DNA of 64,000 bases from CAMAVH01 sp046297835 (GCA_046297835.1 JBKBHI010000007.1:190426-254425), one strand, 5' to 3'; numbered from the stretch's first letter, positions 35,423 to 45,252 are shown. The notes: generated by a model from the letters alone, not told the origin. Program-made: numbers and translations.

Positions 35423-37183
35423 ATGAAGAACGCGCAGATGAGCGGAGCGGAAATCCTCCTGAAAGCCCTGACCGACCAGGGCGTCGAGGTCGTCTTCGGC
35501 TATCCCGGCGGCGCGGTTCTGCCGATCTACGACGCGTTGTTCCAGCAGAAGGCGATTCGCCACGTCCTGGTGCGTCAGGAAGGCGGCGCGGTCCATGCCG
35601 CCGAGGGCTACGCGCGCTCGACCGGCAAGGTCGGCGTCGTGCTGGTGACGTCCGGCCCGGGCGCGACCAACGCCGTGACCGGCCTGACCGACGCGCTGAT
35701 GGACAGCATCCCGGTGATCTGCCTGACCGGCCAGGTGCCGACTCATCTGATCGGCAACGACGCCTTTCAGGAAGCCGACACGACCGGCATCACGCGCCCC
35801 TGCACCAAGCACAATTATCTGGTGAAGGACGTCAACGACCTGTCGCGCGTGGTGCACGAGGCGTTCTACGTCGCGACCAACGGCCGCCCCGGCCCGGTGG
35901 TGATCGACCTGCCGAAAGACGTGCTGCAGACCAAGGGCGCTTATAAAGCCGACACGGCGGCGGAGCATCGCAGCTACAAGCCGCAGGTGCGCGGCGAGGC
36001 CGACGCCATCGCCAAGGCGGTCGAGTTGATCGCGGGCGCCAAGCGGCCGATCTTCTACACCGGCGGCGGCGTGATCAATTCGGGCAACGCGGCGTCCAAG
36101 CTGCTGATCGAGTTCGTCAAGCTGACCGGCTATCCGATCACCAACACGCTGATGGGCCTCGGCGCCTATCCGGGGTCCGATCCGCAGTTCGTCGGCATGC
36201 TCGGCATGCACGGGACGTATGAGGCGAATCTCGCCATGTACAACTGCGACGTGATGATCAACGTCGGCGCGCGTTTCGACGACCGCGTGACCGGCAAGAT
36301 CGCCGAGTTCTCGCCCAAGTCGAAGAAGATCCACATCGACATCGACCCCAGCTCGATCAACAAAAACGTGCTGGTCGACCTGCCGATCGTCGGCGACGTC
36401 GCCACCGTGCTGCGCCAATTGATCAAGCGCTGGAAGGACGGCGGCCACAAGGCCGACAAGAGGGCGCTTGCCCAGTGGTGGAAGCAGATCGAGGCGTGGC
36501 GCGCGCGCGACTGCCTGGCCTACGAGCAGTCCAAGACGATCATCAAGCCGCAATACGCTTTGCAGCGCCTGCAAGAGCTGACCAAGAACCGCGACACCTA
36601 CATCACCACGGAAGTGGGCCAGCACCAGATGTGGGCGGCGCAGTTCCTCAAGTTCGAGAGCCCGCGCCATTGGATGACCTCGGGCGGCCTCGGCACCATG
36701 GGCTACGGCCTGCCGGCCGCCATCGGCGCGCAGATCGCGCATCCGAAGGCGCTGGTGGTCGACGTCGCCGGCGAAGCCTCGATCATGATGAACATCCAGG
36801 AGCTCTCCACGGCGCGCCAATATCGCCTGCCGGTCAAGATATTCATCCTCAACAACCAGTACATGGGCATGGTGCGCCAGTGGCAGGAGCTGCTGCACGG
36901 CAGCCGCTATTCGGAAAGCTACATGGAGAGCCTGCCGGACTTCGTGAAGCTGGCCGAATCCTTCGGCGGCGTCGGCCTGCGCGCCCACAAGCCCGAGGAA
37001 TTGGACGACGTGATCAAGGAGATGATCGCGACCGACAATTTCGTCATCGCCGACATCATGGTCGATCAGACCGAGAACTGCTTCCCGATGATCCCGTCGG
37101 GCGCGGCCCATTACGACATGCTGCTCGGCCCTGCCGACAAGGCCGCCCGTCCGGTGTCGGAAGAAGGCATGGTTCTCGTCTAG
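35423..37183 (+). CDS. ilvB: Acetolactate synthase large subunit
   Basis: Thiamine-diphosphate enzyme that starts valine, leucine and isoleucine synthesis. About 586 residues from the ATG at 35423 (35417 is two codons longer). The N-terminal Pyr domain has GYPGGAVLPIYDALF and the catalytic RQEGGAVHAAEGYAR glutamate; the C-terminal PP domain has the thiamine diphosphate motif VAGEASIMMN...NN near residue 460, with GEA in place of the textbook GDG. That GEA form is known to me from alphaproteobacterial homologues and is probably functional. It is followed by its regulatory subunit. Confidence 0.95.
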   Translation: MKNAQMSGAEILLKALTDQGVEVVFGYPGGAVLPIYDALFQQKAIRHVLVRQEGGAVHAAEGYARSTGKVGVVLVTSGPGATNAVTGLTDALMDSIPVICLTGQVPTHLIGNDAFQEADTTGITRPCTKHNYLVKDVNDLSRVVHEAFYVATNGRPGPVVIDLPKDVLQTKGAYKADTAAEHRSYKPQVRGEADAIAKAVELIAGAKRPIFYTGGGVINSGNAASKLLIEFVKLTGYPITNTLMGLGAYPGSDPQFVGMLGMHGTYEANLAMYNCDVMINVGARFDDRVTGKIAEFSPKSKKIHIDIDPSSINKNVLVDLPIVGDVATVLRQLIKRWKDGGHKADKRALAQWWKQIEAWRARDCLAYEQSKTIIKPQYALQRLQELTKNRDTYITTEVGQHQMWAAQFLKFESPRHWMTSGGLGTMGYGLPAAIGAQIAHPKALVVDVAGEASIMMNIQELSTARQYRLPVKIFILNNQYMGMVRQWQELLHGSRYSESYMESLPDFVKLAESFGGVGLRAHKPEELDDVIKEMIATDNFVIADIMVDQTENCFPMIPSGAAHYDMLLGPADKAARPVSEEGMVLV

Positions 37184-37266
37184 CCGTCGTCCAGCGTCCG
37201 TTTCCCGTCGCAAATTTCCGGCCCGCTCCCAACAAGGGGCAGGCCGCCCATTCGGAGTGAGCTTTC

Positions 37267-37785
37267 GTGGCCGACCCCAAAGACAACAACATCGAGAAGC
37301 ACACCATCGCCGTGCTGGTGGCCAACGAGGCCGGCGTGCTCGCGCGCGTCATCGGCCTGTTCTCCGGCCGTGGCTACAACATCGAGAGCCTGACCGTGGC
37401 CGAGGTCGACGCCGCCAAGGGCCAGTCGCGCATCACCATCGTCACCTCGGGCACCAAGCAGATCATCGAGCAGATCAAGGCGCAGCTGCGCCGCCTGGTG
37501 CCGGTGTTCAAGGTCAGCGATCTGACCACCGACGGCCCCGCCGTGGAGCGCGAAATGGCGCTGATCAAGGTGGCCGCGAGCGGCGACAAGCGCGTCGAAT
37601 CGCTGCGAATCGCCGACATTTTCCGCGCCGGCGTGGTCGATTCGACGAACAAGTCGTTCGTCTTCGAAATCACCGGCGCGACCGAAAAGATCAACGCTTT
37701 CATCAAGTTGATGGAGCCGCTCGGCCTGACGGACGTGTCGCGGACCGGCGTCGTCGCTATTGCCCGGGGCGAGAAGCCCCTCTAA
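37267..37785 (+). CDS. ilvN: Acetolactate synthase small (regulatory) subunit
   Basis: Feedback-control subunit for valine inhibition, 172 residues. It starts at a GTG (37267) with GGAG 9 bases upstream. The N-terminal ACT domain begins HTIAVLVANEAGVLARVIGLFSGRGYNIESL and the C-terminal domain (about 85-172) continues to the typical SRTGVVAIARG ending. It is 83 bases after ilvB and 61 before ilvC, in one operon. Confidence 0.95.
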   Translation: MADPKDNNIEKHTIAVLVANEAGVLARVIGLFSGRGYNIESLTVAEVDAAKGQSRITIVTSGTKQIIEQIKAQLRRLVPVFKVSDLTTDGPAVEREMALIKVAASGDKRVESLRIADIFRAGVVDSTNKSFVFEITGATEKINAFIKLMEPLGLTDVSRTGVVAIARGEKPL

Positions 37786-37846
37786 AACCCGTCCCGCCGG
37801 ATCCCTTTTCAGGGGCGACGGGCTCTCCAAAACAAGGAATTCCGCT

Positions 37847-38866
37847 ATGCGCGTCTATTACGATCGTGATGCCGATGTGAACCTCGTCAAAGGCAAGAAG
37901 GTCGCCATCGTCGGCTACGGCAGCCAGGGCCACGCCCACGCCCTCAACCTCAAGGATTCGGGCGTGAAGGACGTCGTCGTCGCGCTTCGCGCCGGCTCGG
38001 CCACCGCCCAGAAGGCGGAAGGCGCCGGCCTCAAGGTCATGACCCCGGCGGAGGCGGCCAAATGGGCCGATATCGTCATGATCCTGGTGCCCGACGAGCT
38101 GCAGGCCCAGCTTTATAAGGACGATCTGCGCGACAACATGAAGAAGGGCGCCGCCCTGGTCTTCGCGCACGGCTTCAACATCCACTTCCAACTGATCGAG
38201 CCGCGCCCGGACATGGACGTGTTCATGATCGCGCCCAAGGGCCCCGGCCACACGGTGCGCGGCGAATACCAGAAGGGCGGCGGCGTGCCCTGCCTGATCG
38301 CCGTCCACCAGGACGCCACCGGCACCGCCCACGACATCGGCCTGTCCTACGCCTCGGCCATCGGCGGCGGCCGCTCGGGCATCATCGAGACGTCGTTCCG
38401 CGAGGAATGCGAGACCGACCTGTTCGGCGAGCAGTCCGTGCTGTGCGGCGGCCTGACCCAGCTGATCCAGGCCGGCTTCGAGACGCTGGTGGAAGCCGGC
38501 TACGCCCCGGAAATGGCCTATTTCGAGTGCCTGCATGAAGTGAAGCTGATCGTCGACCTGATTTACGAAGGCGGCATCGCCAACATGCGCTATTCGATCT
38601 CGAACACCGCGGAATACGGCGATTACGTCACCGGCCCGCGCCTGATCGACGCCGGCGTGAAGGCGCGCATGAAGGAAGTGCTCGACGACATCCAGTCGGG
38701 CCGCTTCGCCCGCAACTGGGTGCAGGAGAACCAGGCCGGCCAGCCCTATTTCAAGGCCACCCGCCGCAAGAGCTCCGAGCATCAGATCGAGGAAGTGGGC
38801 GCCAAGCTGCGCGCCATGATGCCCTGGATCGCCAAGAACCGCCTGGTCGACAAGACCAAGAACTAA
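37847..38866 (+). CDS. ilvC: Ketol-acid reductoisomerase IlvC (class I)
   Basis: NADPH enzyme that isomerises and reduces acetolactate. The 339-residue length is that of the short, class I enzyme. VAIVGYGSQGHAHALNLKDSG near residue 19 is the nucleotide loop, APKGPGHTVR follows near 130, and the metal ligands lie in EECETDLFGEQ and the C-terminal YSISNTAEYGDY region. The ATG has AAGGAA 6 bases upstream; the longer frame from 37760 overlaps ilvN. Ends at an intrinsic terminator. Confidence 0.96.
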   Translation: MRVYYDRDADVNLVKGKKVAIVGYGSQGHAHALNLKDSGVKDVVVALRAGSATAQKAEGAGLKVMTPAEAAKWADIVMILVPDELQAQLYKDDLRDNMKKGAALVFAHGFNIHFQLIEPRPDMDVFMIAPKGPGHTVRGEYQKGGGVPCLIAVHQDATGTAHDIGLSYASAIGGGRSGIIETSFREECETDLFGEQSVLCGGLTQLIQAGFETLVEAGYAPEMAYFECLHEVKLIVDLIYEGGIANMRYSISNTAEYGDYVTGPRLIDAGVKARMKEVLDDIQSGRFARNWVQENQAGQPYFKATRRKSSEHQIEEVGAKLRAMMPWIAKNRLVDKTKN

Positions 38867-38914
38867 AGCCTGCCGGCCCCGTCTGGGGTCGCTGGAGCGA
38901 ACGAAGGCGGGCCG

Positions 38915-38945
38915 CGCGAGCGTCCCGCCTTTTTTCTTGGCCGAT
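38915..38945 (+). terminator. Intrinsic terminator after ilvC
   Basis: AGGCGGG (38915-38921) and CCCGCCT (38934-38940) form a 7-bp stem with a 12-base loop, followed by a T-run to 38945. It closes the ilvBNC operon. Confidence 0.85.
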
Positions 38946-39416
38946 TGCGCTCTGGCGCGACCGGATAGGGCGTTAACCAGTCGCCGCGGCCAAGTCGGCA
39001 AAACTGCGGAAATTCAGGGCATTTTAGGAAAAACGGCGTTGCGAAACGGCTGGGAAAGGCCGTAAAAAGAAAGCGTTAACCATTTTTTTTAATAATTTCG
39101 CCGACGATGAGCCGAAACCGCGATCAGACCGCCTCCGGCTCGACCGAGGGGCGGCGGCAAGTCAGGGGCTGATGGATTTTTTTGACGACCGGCGCGGCGA
39201 GCTTGCCGGCAACCGGGGAGGCGATTGTTGAGCTTGATGGGGGACCGCGCGCGAGACGGCGCGAACGCGCCGCGCGGCAATCGCGTCGCTCCATCCGCAC
39301 GCCATCATTCCGCCCGACAGCGATGAGATGAAATTGCGCGCGCGACGGCGCGCGCGCCGAAGATCACGACGAACAAGATCGGCGCGGCCGGTCGAGACAG
39401 AAGGGACTGAGTAAAT
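38946..39416 (+). other. Gene-free stretch upstream of mreB (leader/promoter region)
   Basis: No credible gene is seen. An AT-rich block at 39064-39100 with a run of eight T suggests promoter DNA; TTGCGA near 39043 with TAAAAA about 18 bases on is a weak candidate. Near the gene, CGCGCGCG (39337-39344) and CGCGCGCG (39349-39356) can form a hairpin with an ACGG loop in the leader RNA, about 60 bases before the mreB start. A long untranslated leader for the rod-shape operon is likely. Confidence 0.5.
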
Positions 39417-40457
39417 ATGTTTTCCGGATTGTTGGGGATGCTCTCGGCCGACATGGCCATCGACCTGGGCACGGCGAACACGCTGGTCTACGTCAAAGGC
39501 CGCGGCATCGTGCTGAACGAGCCCTCGGTCGTCGCCATCGCCAACATCAAGGGCAAGAAGCAGGTCCTCGCCGTCGGCGACGAAGCGAAGATGATGCTCG
39601 GCCGCACGCCCGGCAACATCGAGGCGATCCGCCCCTTGCGCGACGGCGTCATCGCCGACTTCGAGATCGCCGAGGAGATGATCAAGCACTTCATCCGCAA
39701 GGTGCACAACCGCCGCAGCTTCGCTTCGCCGCAGATCATCGTCTGCGTGCCCTCCGGCTCCACCGCCGTCGAGCGCCGCGCGATTCAGGAATCGGCCGAA
39801 GCGGCCGGCGCGCGCCGCGTGTTCCTCATCGAAGAGCCGATGGCCGCCGCGATCGGCGCCGGCCTGCCCGTCACCGAGCCGACCGGCTCGATGGTCGTCG
39901 ACATCGGCGGCGGCACCACGGAAGTGGCCGTGCTGTCGCTCGGCGGCATCGTCTATGCGCGCAGCGTGCGCGTCGGCGGCGACAAGATGGACGAGGCGAT
40001 CATCGCCTACATCCGTCGCAACCATAACCTGCTGGTCGGCGAAGGCTCCGCCGAGCGCATCAAGAAGGAAATCGGCTCGGCCTGCCCGCCGCCCGACGGC
40101 GAAGGCCGCGTCATGGAGATCAAGGGCCGCGACCTGATGAACGGCGTGCCGAAGGAGCTGATCATCAGCGAGCGCCAGATCGCCGAGAGCCTGGCGGAGC
40201 CGATCAGCGCCATCGTCGAGGCCGTGAAGGTCGCGCTCGAACATACGGCGCCGGAGCTGGCCGCCGACATCGTCGACAAGGGCATCGTCATGACCGGCGG
40301 CGGCGCGCTGCTCGGCAACCTCGACTACGTGCTGCGCCACGCGACGGGCCTGCCGGTGTCGATCGCCGACGATCCGCTGTCCTGCGTCGTGCTCGGCACG
40401 GGCCGCGCGCTGGAAGAGATGAAGACGCTCAAGCACGTTTTGAGCCAGAGCTACTAA
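39417..40457 (+). CDS. mreB: Rod-shape actin homologue MreB
   Basis: Bacterial actin that guides cylindrical wall growth from the inner face of the membrane. The 346-residue protein has the MreB/Mbl features: MAIDLGTANTLVYVKGRGIV (phosphate 1), VDIGGGTTEVAVLS near residue 162 (phosphate 2) and VMTGGGALLGNLD near 290 (adenosine). The start ATG at 39417 follows AGAAGGGA. It leads the operon mreB-mreC-mreD-mrdA-rodA. Confidence 0.97.
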   Translation: MFSGLLGMLSADMAIDLGTANTLVYVKGRGIVLNEPSVVAIANIKGKKQVLAVGDEAKMMLGRTPGNIEAIRPLRDGVIADFEIAEEMIKHFIRKVHNRRSFASPQIIVCVPSGSTAVERRAIQESAEAAGARRVFLIEEPMAAAIGAGLPVTEPTGSMVVDIGGGTTEVAVLSLGGIVYARSVRVGGDKMDEAIIAYIRRNHNLLVGEGSAERIKKEIGSACPPPDGEGRVMEIKGRDLMNGVPKELIISERQIAESLAEPISAIVEAVKVALEHTAPELAADIVDKGIVMTGGGALLGNLDYVLRHATGLPVSIADDPLSCVVLGTGRALEEMKTLKHVLSQSY

Positions 40458-40519
40458 GCGACTTTTAGCGCCGAACTTTAACGCCGAACATTTAACGGAA
40501 GACGGGCGACCGGACGCCG

Positions 40520-41542
40520 ATGGCGGGCAAGATCCAGAAGCAGGGCGTGATGGCCAAGCTGGCGACCCTTCGCGGAGTCGCCCAGCGTTTCGCGTTCGCC
40601 TCGCTGTTCGCGCTCGCCTTCGCCCTGATGATGCTCGGCAAGGCGGAGAACGTCCTCGTCGAGCGCGCGCGCGTCGCCATCGCCGACGTCGCCGTGCCGA
40701 TCCTCGGCGCGCTGTCGCGGCCCATCGCCACGATCGACGACCTGCTCGCGCAGACGAGCGAGATGATGGACTTGCGCGACGAGAACGTCCGCTTGCGCGA
40801 AGAGAACGCCCGACTGCGCGCCTGGCACGGCGTCGCCACGCATCTCGCCGCCGAGAACGACGCGTTGCGCGGCCTGCTCAACTACGCGCCGCCCCCGCGC
40901 GGCGGCTTCATCTCGGCCCGCGTCGTCGGCGACGGCGGCGGCCCGTTCGTGCGCAGCGCGCTGATCGGCTCGGGCGCGCGCGACGGCGTCAGCAAGGGTC
41001 TCGCGGTCATCAACGAGGAGGGCCTCGTCGGCCGCGTCACCGAGGTCGGCCAGCGCTCGGCGCGCCTGCTGCTGCTCACCGACTTCAATTCGCGCATTCC
41101 GGTGCTGCTCGAAACCAGCCGCGACCGCGCCATTCTCGCCGGCGACAATTCGCCGCAGCCGCAGCTCGCCCTGCTGCCGGCGACGGCGCGGCCCAAGGTC
41201 GGCGAGCGCGTCGTCACTTCGGGCCATGGCGGGCTGCTCCCGGCCGGCCTGCCGGTCGGCGTCGTGCTCGGCACGCGCGACGGCCAGACGCGCGTGAAGC
41301 CGTTCGTCAATTGGGACCGGCTCGAATATGTCCGCATCGTCGATTTCGGCCCGATCCCGGCGCCCGAGGCGTCCGCCGCCGACGCCCCGGTGATTCTGCC
41401 GCTGCCCGAGCGGCCGGCCTTGCGCGCCGCGCCGACGCAGAGCGAAAGCCCGGCCGAAGAGGATGAGGACGGCGTGCCGCCGCCAGCCGAGATATTGCCG
41501 CCACCCCAGGCCGGCTCGCCGCAACCCGGATCCGGACAATGA
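40520..41542 (+). CDS. mreC: Rod-shape protein MreC
   Basis: Bitopic protein that links MreB to PBP2 and RodA. 340 residues: a membrane segment at about 25-45, a coiled coil (about 65-100, rich in ENVRLREENARLR) and a periplasmic beta domain with the family motif LLLTDFNSRIPV near residue 190; the last 60 residues are proline and glutamate rich and probably disordered. Its stop overlaps the mreD start in an ATGA. Confidence 0.93.
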   Translation: MAGKIQKQGVMAKLATLRGVAQRFAFASLFALAFALMMLGKAENVLVERARVAIADVAVPILGALSRPIATIDDLLAQTSEMMDLRDENVRLREENARLRAWHGVATHLAAENDALRGLLNYAPPPRGGFISARVVGDGGGPFVRSALIGSGARDGVSKGLAVINEEGLVGRVTEVGQRSARLLLLTDFNSRIPVLLETSRDRAILAGDNSPQPQLALLPATARPKVGERVVTSGHGGLLPAGLPVGVVLGTRDGQTRVKPFVNWDRLEYVRIVDFGPIPAPEASAADAPVILPLPERPALRAAPTQSESPAEEDEDGVPPPAEILPPPQAGSPQPGSGQ

Positions 41543-42057
41543 AGAGCGGGGGGCTCTGGCAACGTCTGGATCGGTTCGGCCGCAACCTGATCCCCCTCGC
41601 GATCACGCTGACGCTGGCGCTGATTGGCGCGCTGCCGATGCCGATCGCCGGCTACGCCGCCGTGGTGCCGTTGTTTACCTTCTGCGCCGTGTTCTTCTGG
41701 GCGGTCTACCGGCCCGACCTGCTGCCGCCCTGGCTGGTGCTGCTCATCGGCCTGGTGCAGGACGCGCTCGCCGGCACGCCGTTCGGCCTCAACGCCATCA
41801 TGCTGCTGCTCGCCTACGGCATGGTCGCGAGCCAGCGCCGTTTCTTCCTCAGCCGGCCGTTTCCCCTGGTGTGGGGCGGCTTCATGCTGATCGCGCTGAT
41901 CGCCATCGTCGTCGCCTGGCTGCTCGCCTCGATCTTCGTCAGCCACATCATCCGGCCCGGCCCGGCGACCTTCCAGCTGCTGCTGACCCTGGCGCTCTAT
42001 CCGCTCGTCACCTTGCTGATGGCCGGCGCGCAGCGCCTGCTGCCGCAACCGGCGTGA
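41539..42057 (+). CDS. mreD: Rod-shape protein MreD
   Basis: Small polytopic membrane protein of 172 residues with about five hydrophobic segments and the conserved YRPDLLPPWLVLLIGLVQD stretch near residue 58 found in MreD. It couples to mreC by ATGA overlap and precedes mrdA by 10 bases, fixing its place in the elongasome operon. Confidence 0.92.
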   Translation: MKSGGLWQRLDRFGRNLIPLAITLTLALIGALPMPIAGYAAVVPLFTFCAVFFWAVYRPDLLPPWLVLLIGLVQDALAGTPFGLNAIMLLLAYGMVASQRRFFLSRPFPLVWGGFMLIALIAIVVAWLLASIFVSHIIRPGPATFQLLLTLALYPLVTLLMAGAQRLLPQPA

Positions 42058-42067
42058 GGGCCGCGCC

Positions 42068-43978
42068 GTGAACCGCGATCAGGACCGCATCAAATCCTTC
42101 ACCCGCCGCGCGCTGATGCTCGGCGGCGGCCAGGTCGTGCTGTTCTCGGTGCTCACCGGCCGCATGTATTACCTGCAGGTCGTCGAATCCGAGAAATATC
42201 GCGTGCTGGCCGAGGACAACCGCATCAACCTGCGTCTGCTGCCGCCGCCGCGCGGCCGCATCGTCGATCGGCACGGCGTGCAGATGGCGACGAACAAGCA
42301 GAACTATCGCGTGATCGTCATCGCCGAGAAGGCGTCCAACGTCGAGCGCACGCTGGAGCGCGTCGGCGCCATCGTCGAGCTGACCGATTACGAGAAGCGC
42401 CGCATCCTGCGCGACATCAAGCGCAAGCGCAGCTTCATCCCGACCATGGTGCGCGAGAACCTGACCTGGGAGGAGGTGTCGCGCATCGAGGTGAACGCGC
42501 CGGACCTGCCGGGCGTCAGCATCGAGGTCGGCCAGAGCCGCCATTATCCTTACGCCGAGCAGACGGCGCATCTCGTCGGCTATGTCGCGGCCGTCTCCGA
42601 GAAGGAGCTGACCGGCGACCCGCTGCTCGAGCTGCCCGACGCGCGCATCGGCAAGAACGGCATCGAGAAGGCGCACGATCTGCGCCTGCGCGGCCGCGGC
42701 GGGCGCAGCGAGATGGAAGTCAACGCGGTCGGGCGCGTCATCCGCGAATTGAGCCGCAAGGACGGCCAGCCCGGCGAGGACATCCAGCTCACCGTCGACA
42801 TGGGGCTGCAAGCCTACGCCCACGAACGCTTCGGCGAGGACAGCGGCTCGGCGGTGGTGATGGACGTGACCAACGGCGAGGTGCTGGCGCTGGTCTCGAC
42901 GCCGAGCTTCGATCCCAACCTGTTCAACAAGGGCATCCGCGGCGAAGACTGGCGCGCGCTGCTTGCCAACGAGAAGGCGCCGCTGACCAACAAGGCGCTG
43001 GCCGGCCAGTATCCGCCGGGCTCGACCTTCAAGATGGTGGTGGCGCTCGCGGCGCTCGACAGCGGCATCGTCACCGCCGACCACCGCGTGTTCTGCCCCG
43101 GCCATCGCGATCTCGGCAACGTGCGCTTCCATTGCTGGAAGAAGGGCGGCCACGGCACGGTAGACATGGTGCAGGGCCTCGCCCATTCCTGCGACGTCTA
43201 TTTCTACGACCTGGCGCAGAAGATCGGCATCGACCGCATCGCCGAGATGGGCCGGCGCTTTGCCCTCGGCGCCGTCACCGGCATCGAGCTGCCGGGCGAG
43301 AAGCCCGGCCTGATGCCGTCGCGCGACTGGAAGCGCCGCGTGCTCGGCCAGGGCTGGTCGCTCGGCGAGACGCTGGTCGCCGGCATCGGCCAGGGCTTCG
43401 TGCTGACCACGCCGCTGCAACTCGCGACCATGACGGCGCGGCTGGCCACCGGCCGCGCGGTGATGCCGACCCTGACGCGCCGAGCCCCCGACATGGCGAA
43501 CGCCGGCGGGCTCGTCTCCGCCGCGCATGCCGCCGACGAGACGGCCTTCCCGTCGCTCGGCCTGTCGCAAGCGCATCTCGCGGTGATGCGCGCCGGCATG
43601 AACGCCGTGTCGAACATCCCCGGCGGCACCGCCTATAACGCGCGCATCAAGGAGCGCGAATATACCCTGGCCGGCAAGACCGGCTCGGCCCAGGTCAAGC
43701 GCATCACCATGGCCGAGCGCGCCACCGGCGTGCTGAAGAACGAGCAGCGGCCGTGGCGCGACCGCGACCACGCCCTGTTCGTGGCCTTCGCGCCCTACGA
43801 CAAGCCGCGCTACGCCATCGGCATGATCGTCGAGCATGGCGGCGGCGGCGCGGCGGTGGCCGCGCCCATCGCGCGCGACATCCTGCTCGAATGCCAGAAG
43901 CGCGATCCGGCCAACAAGGCGCCGACCGCCAAGCTCGCCACGCTCGGGCCGCTGCCGATGCCCAGAGAAACCCCATGA
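42068..43978 (+). CDS. mrdA: Elongation-specific transpeptidase PBP2 (MrdA)
   Basis: Class B PBP of the elongasome, 636 residues from a GTG at 42068 with GAGGG upstream. One N-terminal anchor (about 15-35), then the PBP dimer domain and a transpeptidase domain with STFK (PPGSTFKMV near residue 325), SCD in place of SxN (AHSCDVYF) and KTGSAQVKR near 540. SCD is normal for PBP2. Its last codons form the first unit of a 14-bp tandem repeat that leads into rodA. Confidence 0.96.
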   Translation: MNRDQDRIKSFTRRALMLGGGQVVLFSVLTGRMYYLQVVESEKYRVLAEDNRINLRLLPPPRGRIVDRHGVQMATNKQNYRVIVIAEKASNVERTLERVGAIVELTDYEKRRILRDIKRKRSFIPTMVRENLTWEEVSRIEVNAPDLPGVSIEVGQSRHYPYAEQTAHLVGYVAAVSEKELTGDPLLELPDARIGKNGIEKAHDLRLRGRGGRSEMEVNAVGRVIRELSRKDGQPGEDIQLTVDMGLQAYAHERFGEDSGSAVVMDVTNGEVLALVSTPSFDPNLFNKGIRGEDWRALLANEKAPLTNKALAGQYPPGSTFKMVVALAALDSGIVTADHRVFCPGHRDLGNVRFHCWKKGGHGTVDMVQGLAHSCDVYFYDLAQKIGIDRIAEMGRRFALGAVTGIELPGEKPGLMPSRDWKRRVLGQGWSLGETLVAGIGQGFVLTTPLQLATMTARLATGRAVMPTLTRRAPDMANAGGLVSAAHAADETAFPSLGLSQAHLAVMRAGMNAVSNIPGGTAYNARIKEREYTLAGKTGSAQVKRITMAERATGVLKNEQRPWRDRDHALFVAFAPYDKPRYAIGMIVEHGGGGAAVAAPIARDILLECQKRDPANKAPTAKLATLGPLPMPRETP

Positions 43979-44008
43979 GAGAAACGCCATGAGTGAAACG
44001 CCATGAGC
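43967..44008 (+). repeat. Three tandem 14-bp repeats with a stop/start ladder at the mrdA-rodA junction
   Basis: The unit GAAACSCCATGAGN is repeated three times without gaps (43967-43980, 43981-43994, 43995-44008). Each holds ATGAG. The first ATGA is the mrdA stop plus an ATG that opens the tiny frame MRETP and ends at the second ATGA, which opens MSETP and ends at the third ATGA, the rodA start. All junctions overlap by ATGA, so a ribosome could reinitiate stepwise. Confidence 0.85.
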
Positions 44009-45148
44009 ATGCTCTCCTCCTCGCGCGGCGTGGAGATGACCCTGGCGCAGAAGCTGCTGCAGCTCAATTGGGGGCTGATCGTGCTGCTCGCGCTGGTCGC
44101 CTCGGTCGGCTTCGCCATGCTCTATTCGGCGGCCGGCGGCTCCTTCGAGCCATGGGCGACGCGCCAGATGGGCCGCTTCGCCGTCGGCATCCTGCTCATG
44201 CTGGCGGTCGCCATGGTCGATATCCGCATATGGATGCGCTACGCCTACGCGATCTACGGGGCCGGCCTGCTGATGCTCATCTGGGTCGACGTCGCCGGCG
44301 TCATCGGCATGGGCGCGCAGCGCTGGATCTATCTCGGGCCGATCAGCCTGCAGCCGTCCGAACTCATGAAGGTCGCCATCGTCCTGGTGTTGGCGCGCTA
44401 TTTCCACGGCCTCAGCCACGAACAGGTCGGCCGTCCGCAATATCTCGTCTGGCCGCTGGCGCTGGTCGCCATGCCGGCGGGGCTGGTGCTGGTGCAGCCC
44501 GACCTCGGCACCGCGACCATGCTGACGCTGACCGGCGGCATGCTGTTCCTGCTCGCCGGCGTGCGGCTGTGGAAATTCGCCGTCCTCATCGCCGGCTTCG
44601 GCGCGCTGCTGCCGATCGCCTGGGGCTTCCTGCGCGACTACCAGAAGCAGCGCGTGCTGACCTTCATGAACCCCGAGAGCGACCCGCTCGGCTCGGGCTA
44701 CCACATCATGCAGTCGAAGATCGCGCTCGGCTCGGGCGGCATCTTCGGCAAGGGCTTCCTCGAAGGCAGTCAGTCGCACCTCAACTTCCTGCCGGAAAAG
44801 CAGACCGACTTTATCTTCACGGCGCTGGCCGAGGAATGGGGCATCGTCGGCGGCCTGACGCTGCTGACGCTCTACACGCTGATCATCGTCTACGGCTACG
44901 CCATCGCGCTGCGCAGCCGCAGCCAGTTCGGCCGCCTGCTGGCGCTCGGCATCACCTCGATGTTCTTCCTCTACGTCTTCATCAACATCGCCATGGTCAT
45001 GGGCCTGCTGCCCGTGGTCGGCGTGCCGCTGCCGCTGGTCTCCTACGGCGGCACCTCGATGCTGACCCTGCTGTTCGGCTTCGGGCTGATCATGGGCGTC
45101 TATATCCACCGCGACGTCATGGTCGGGCGCAACGGCGGCGGCGACTAG
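44003..45148 (+). CDS. rodA: Elongasome glycosyltransferase RodA
   Basis: SEDS-family peptidoglycan polymerase that works with PBP2, 381 residues with about ten membrane segments. Family hallmarks: GAQRWIYLGPISLQPSELMK near residue 110, VQPDLGTATML near 170 and LVSYGGTSMLT near 340. The ATG at 44003 is in the third unit of the junction repeat, so initiation is likely coupled to mrdA through the ladder. Confidence 0.96.
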   Translation: MSMLSSSRGVEMTLAQKLLQLNWGLIVLLALVASVGFAMLYSAAGGSFEPWATRQMGRFAVGILLMLAVAMVDIRIWMRYAYAIYGAGLLMLIWVDVAGVIGMGAQRWIYLGPISLQPSELMKVAIVLVLARYFHGLSHEQVGRPQYLVWPLALVAMPAGLVLVQPDLGTATMLTLTGGMLFLLAGVRLWKFAVLIAGFGALLPIAWGFLRDYQKQRVLTFMNPESDPLGSGYHIMQSKIALGSGGIFGKGFLEGSQSHLNFLPEKQTDFIFTALAEEWGIVGGLTLLTLYTLIIVYGYAIALRSRSQFGRLLALGITSMFFLYVFINIAMVMGLLPVVGVPLPLVSYGGTSMLTLLFGFGLIMGVYIHRDVMVGRNGGGD

Positions 45149-45252
45149 CGGCCGGCGGCCGGCCCAAGGCCCCCGCCGGCGAGTTATGCACAGCCTAAAA
45201 ACCCCGATATTTGGCGGTTTTTCGCGCGGTCATCCGGCTGTCGCTTCGCCTA

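Noticed and set aside
35423..37183. IlvB with a broken thiamine-diphosphate motif (GEA instead of GDG)
   Set aside because: The same GEA form is familiar in alphaproteobacterial homologues and all other motifs are intact.
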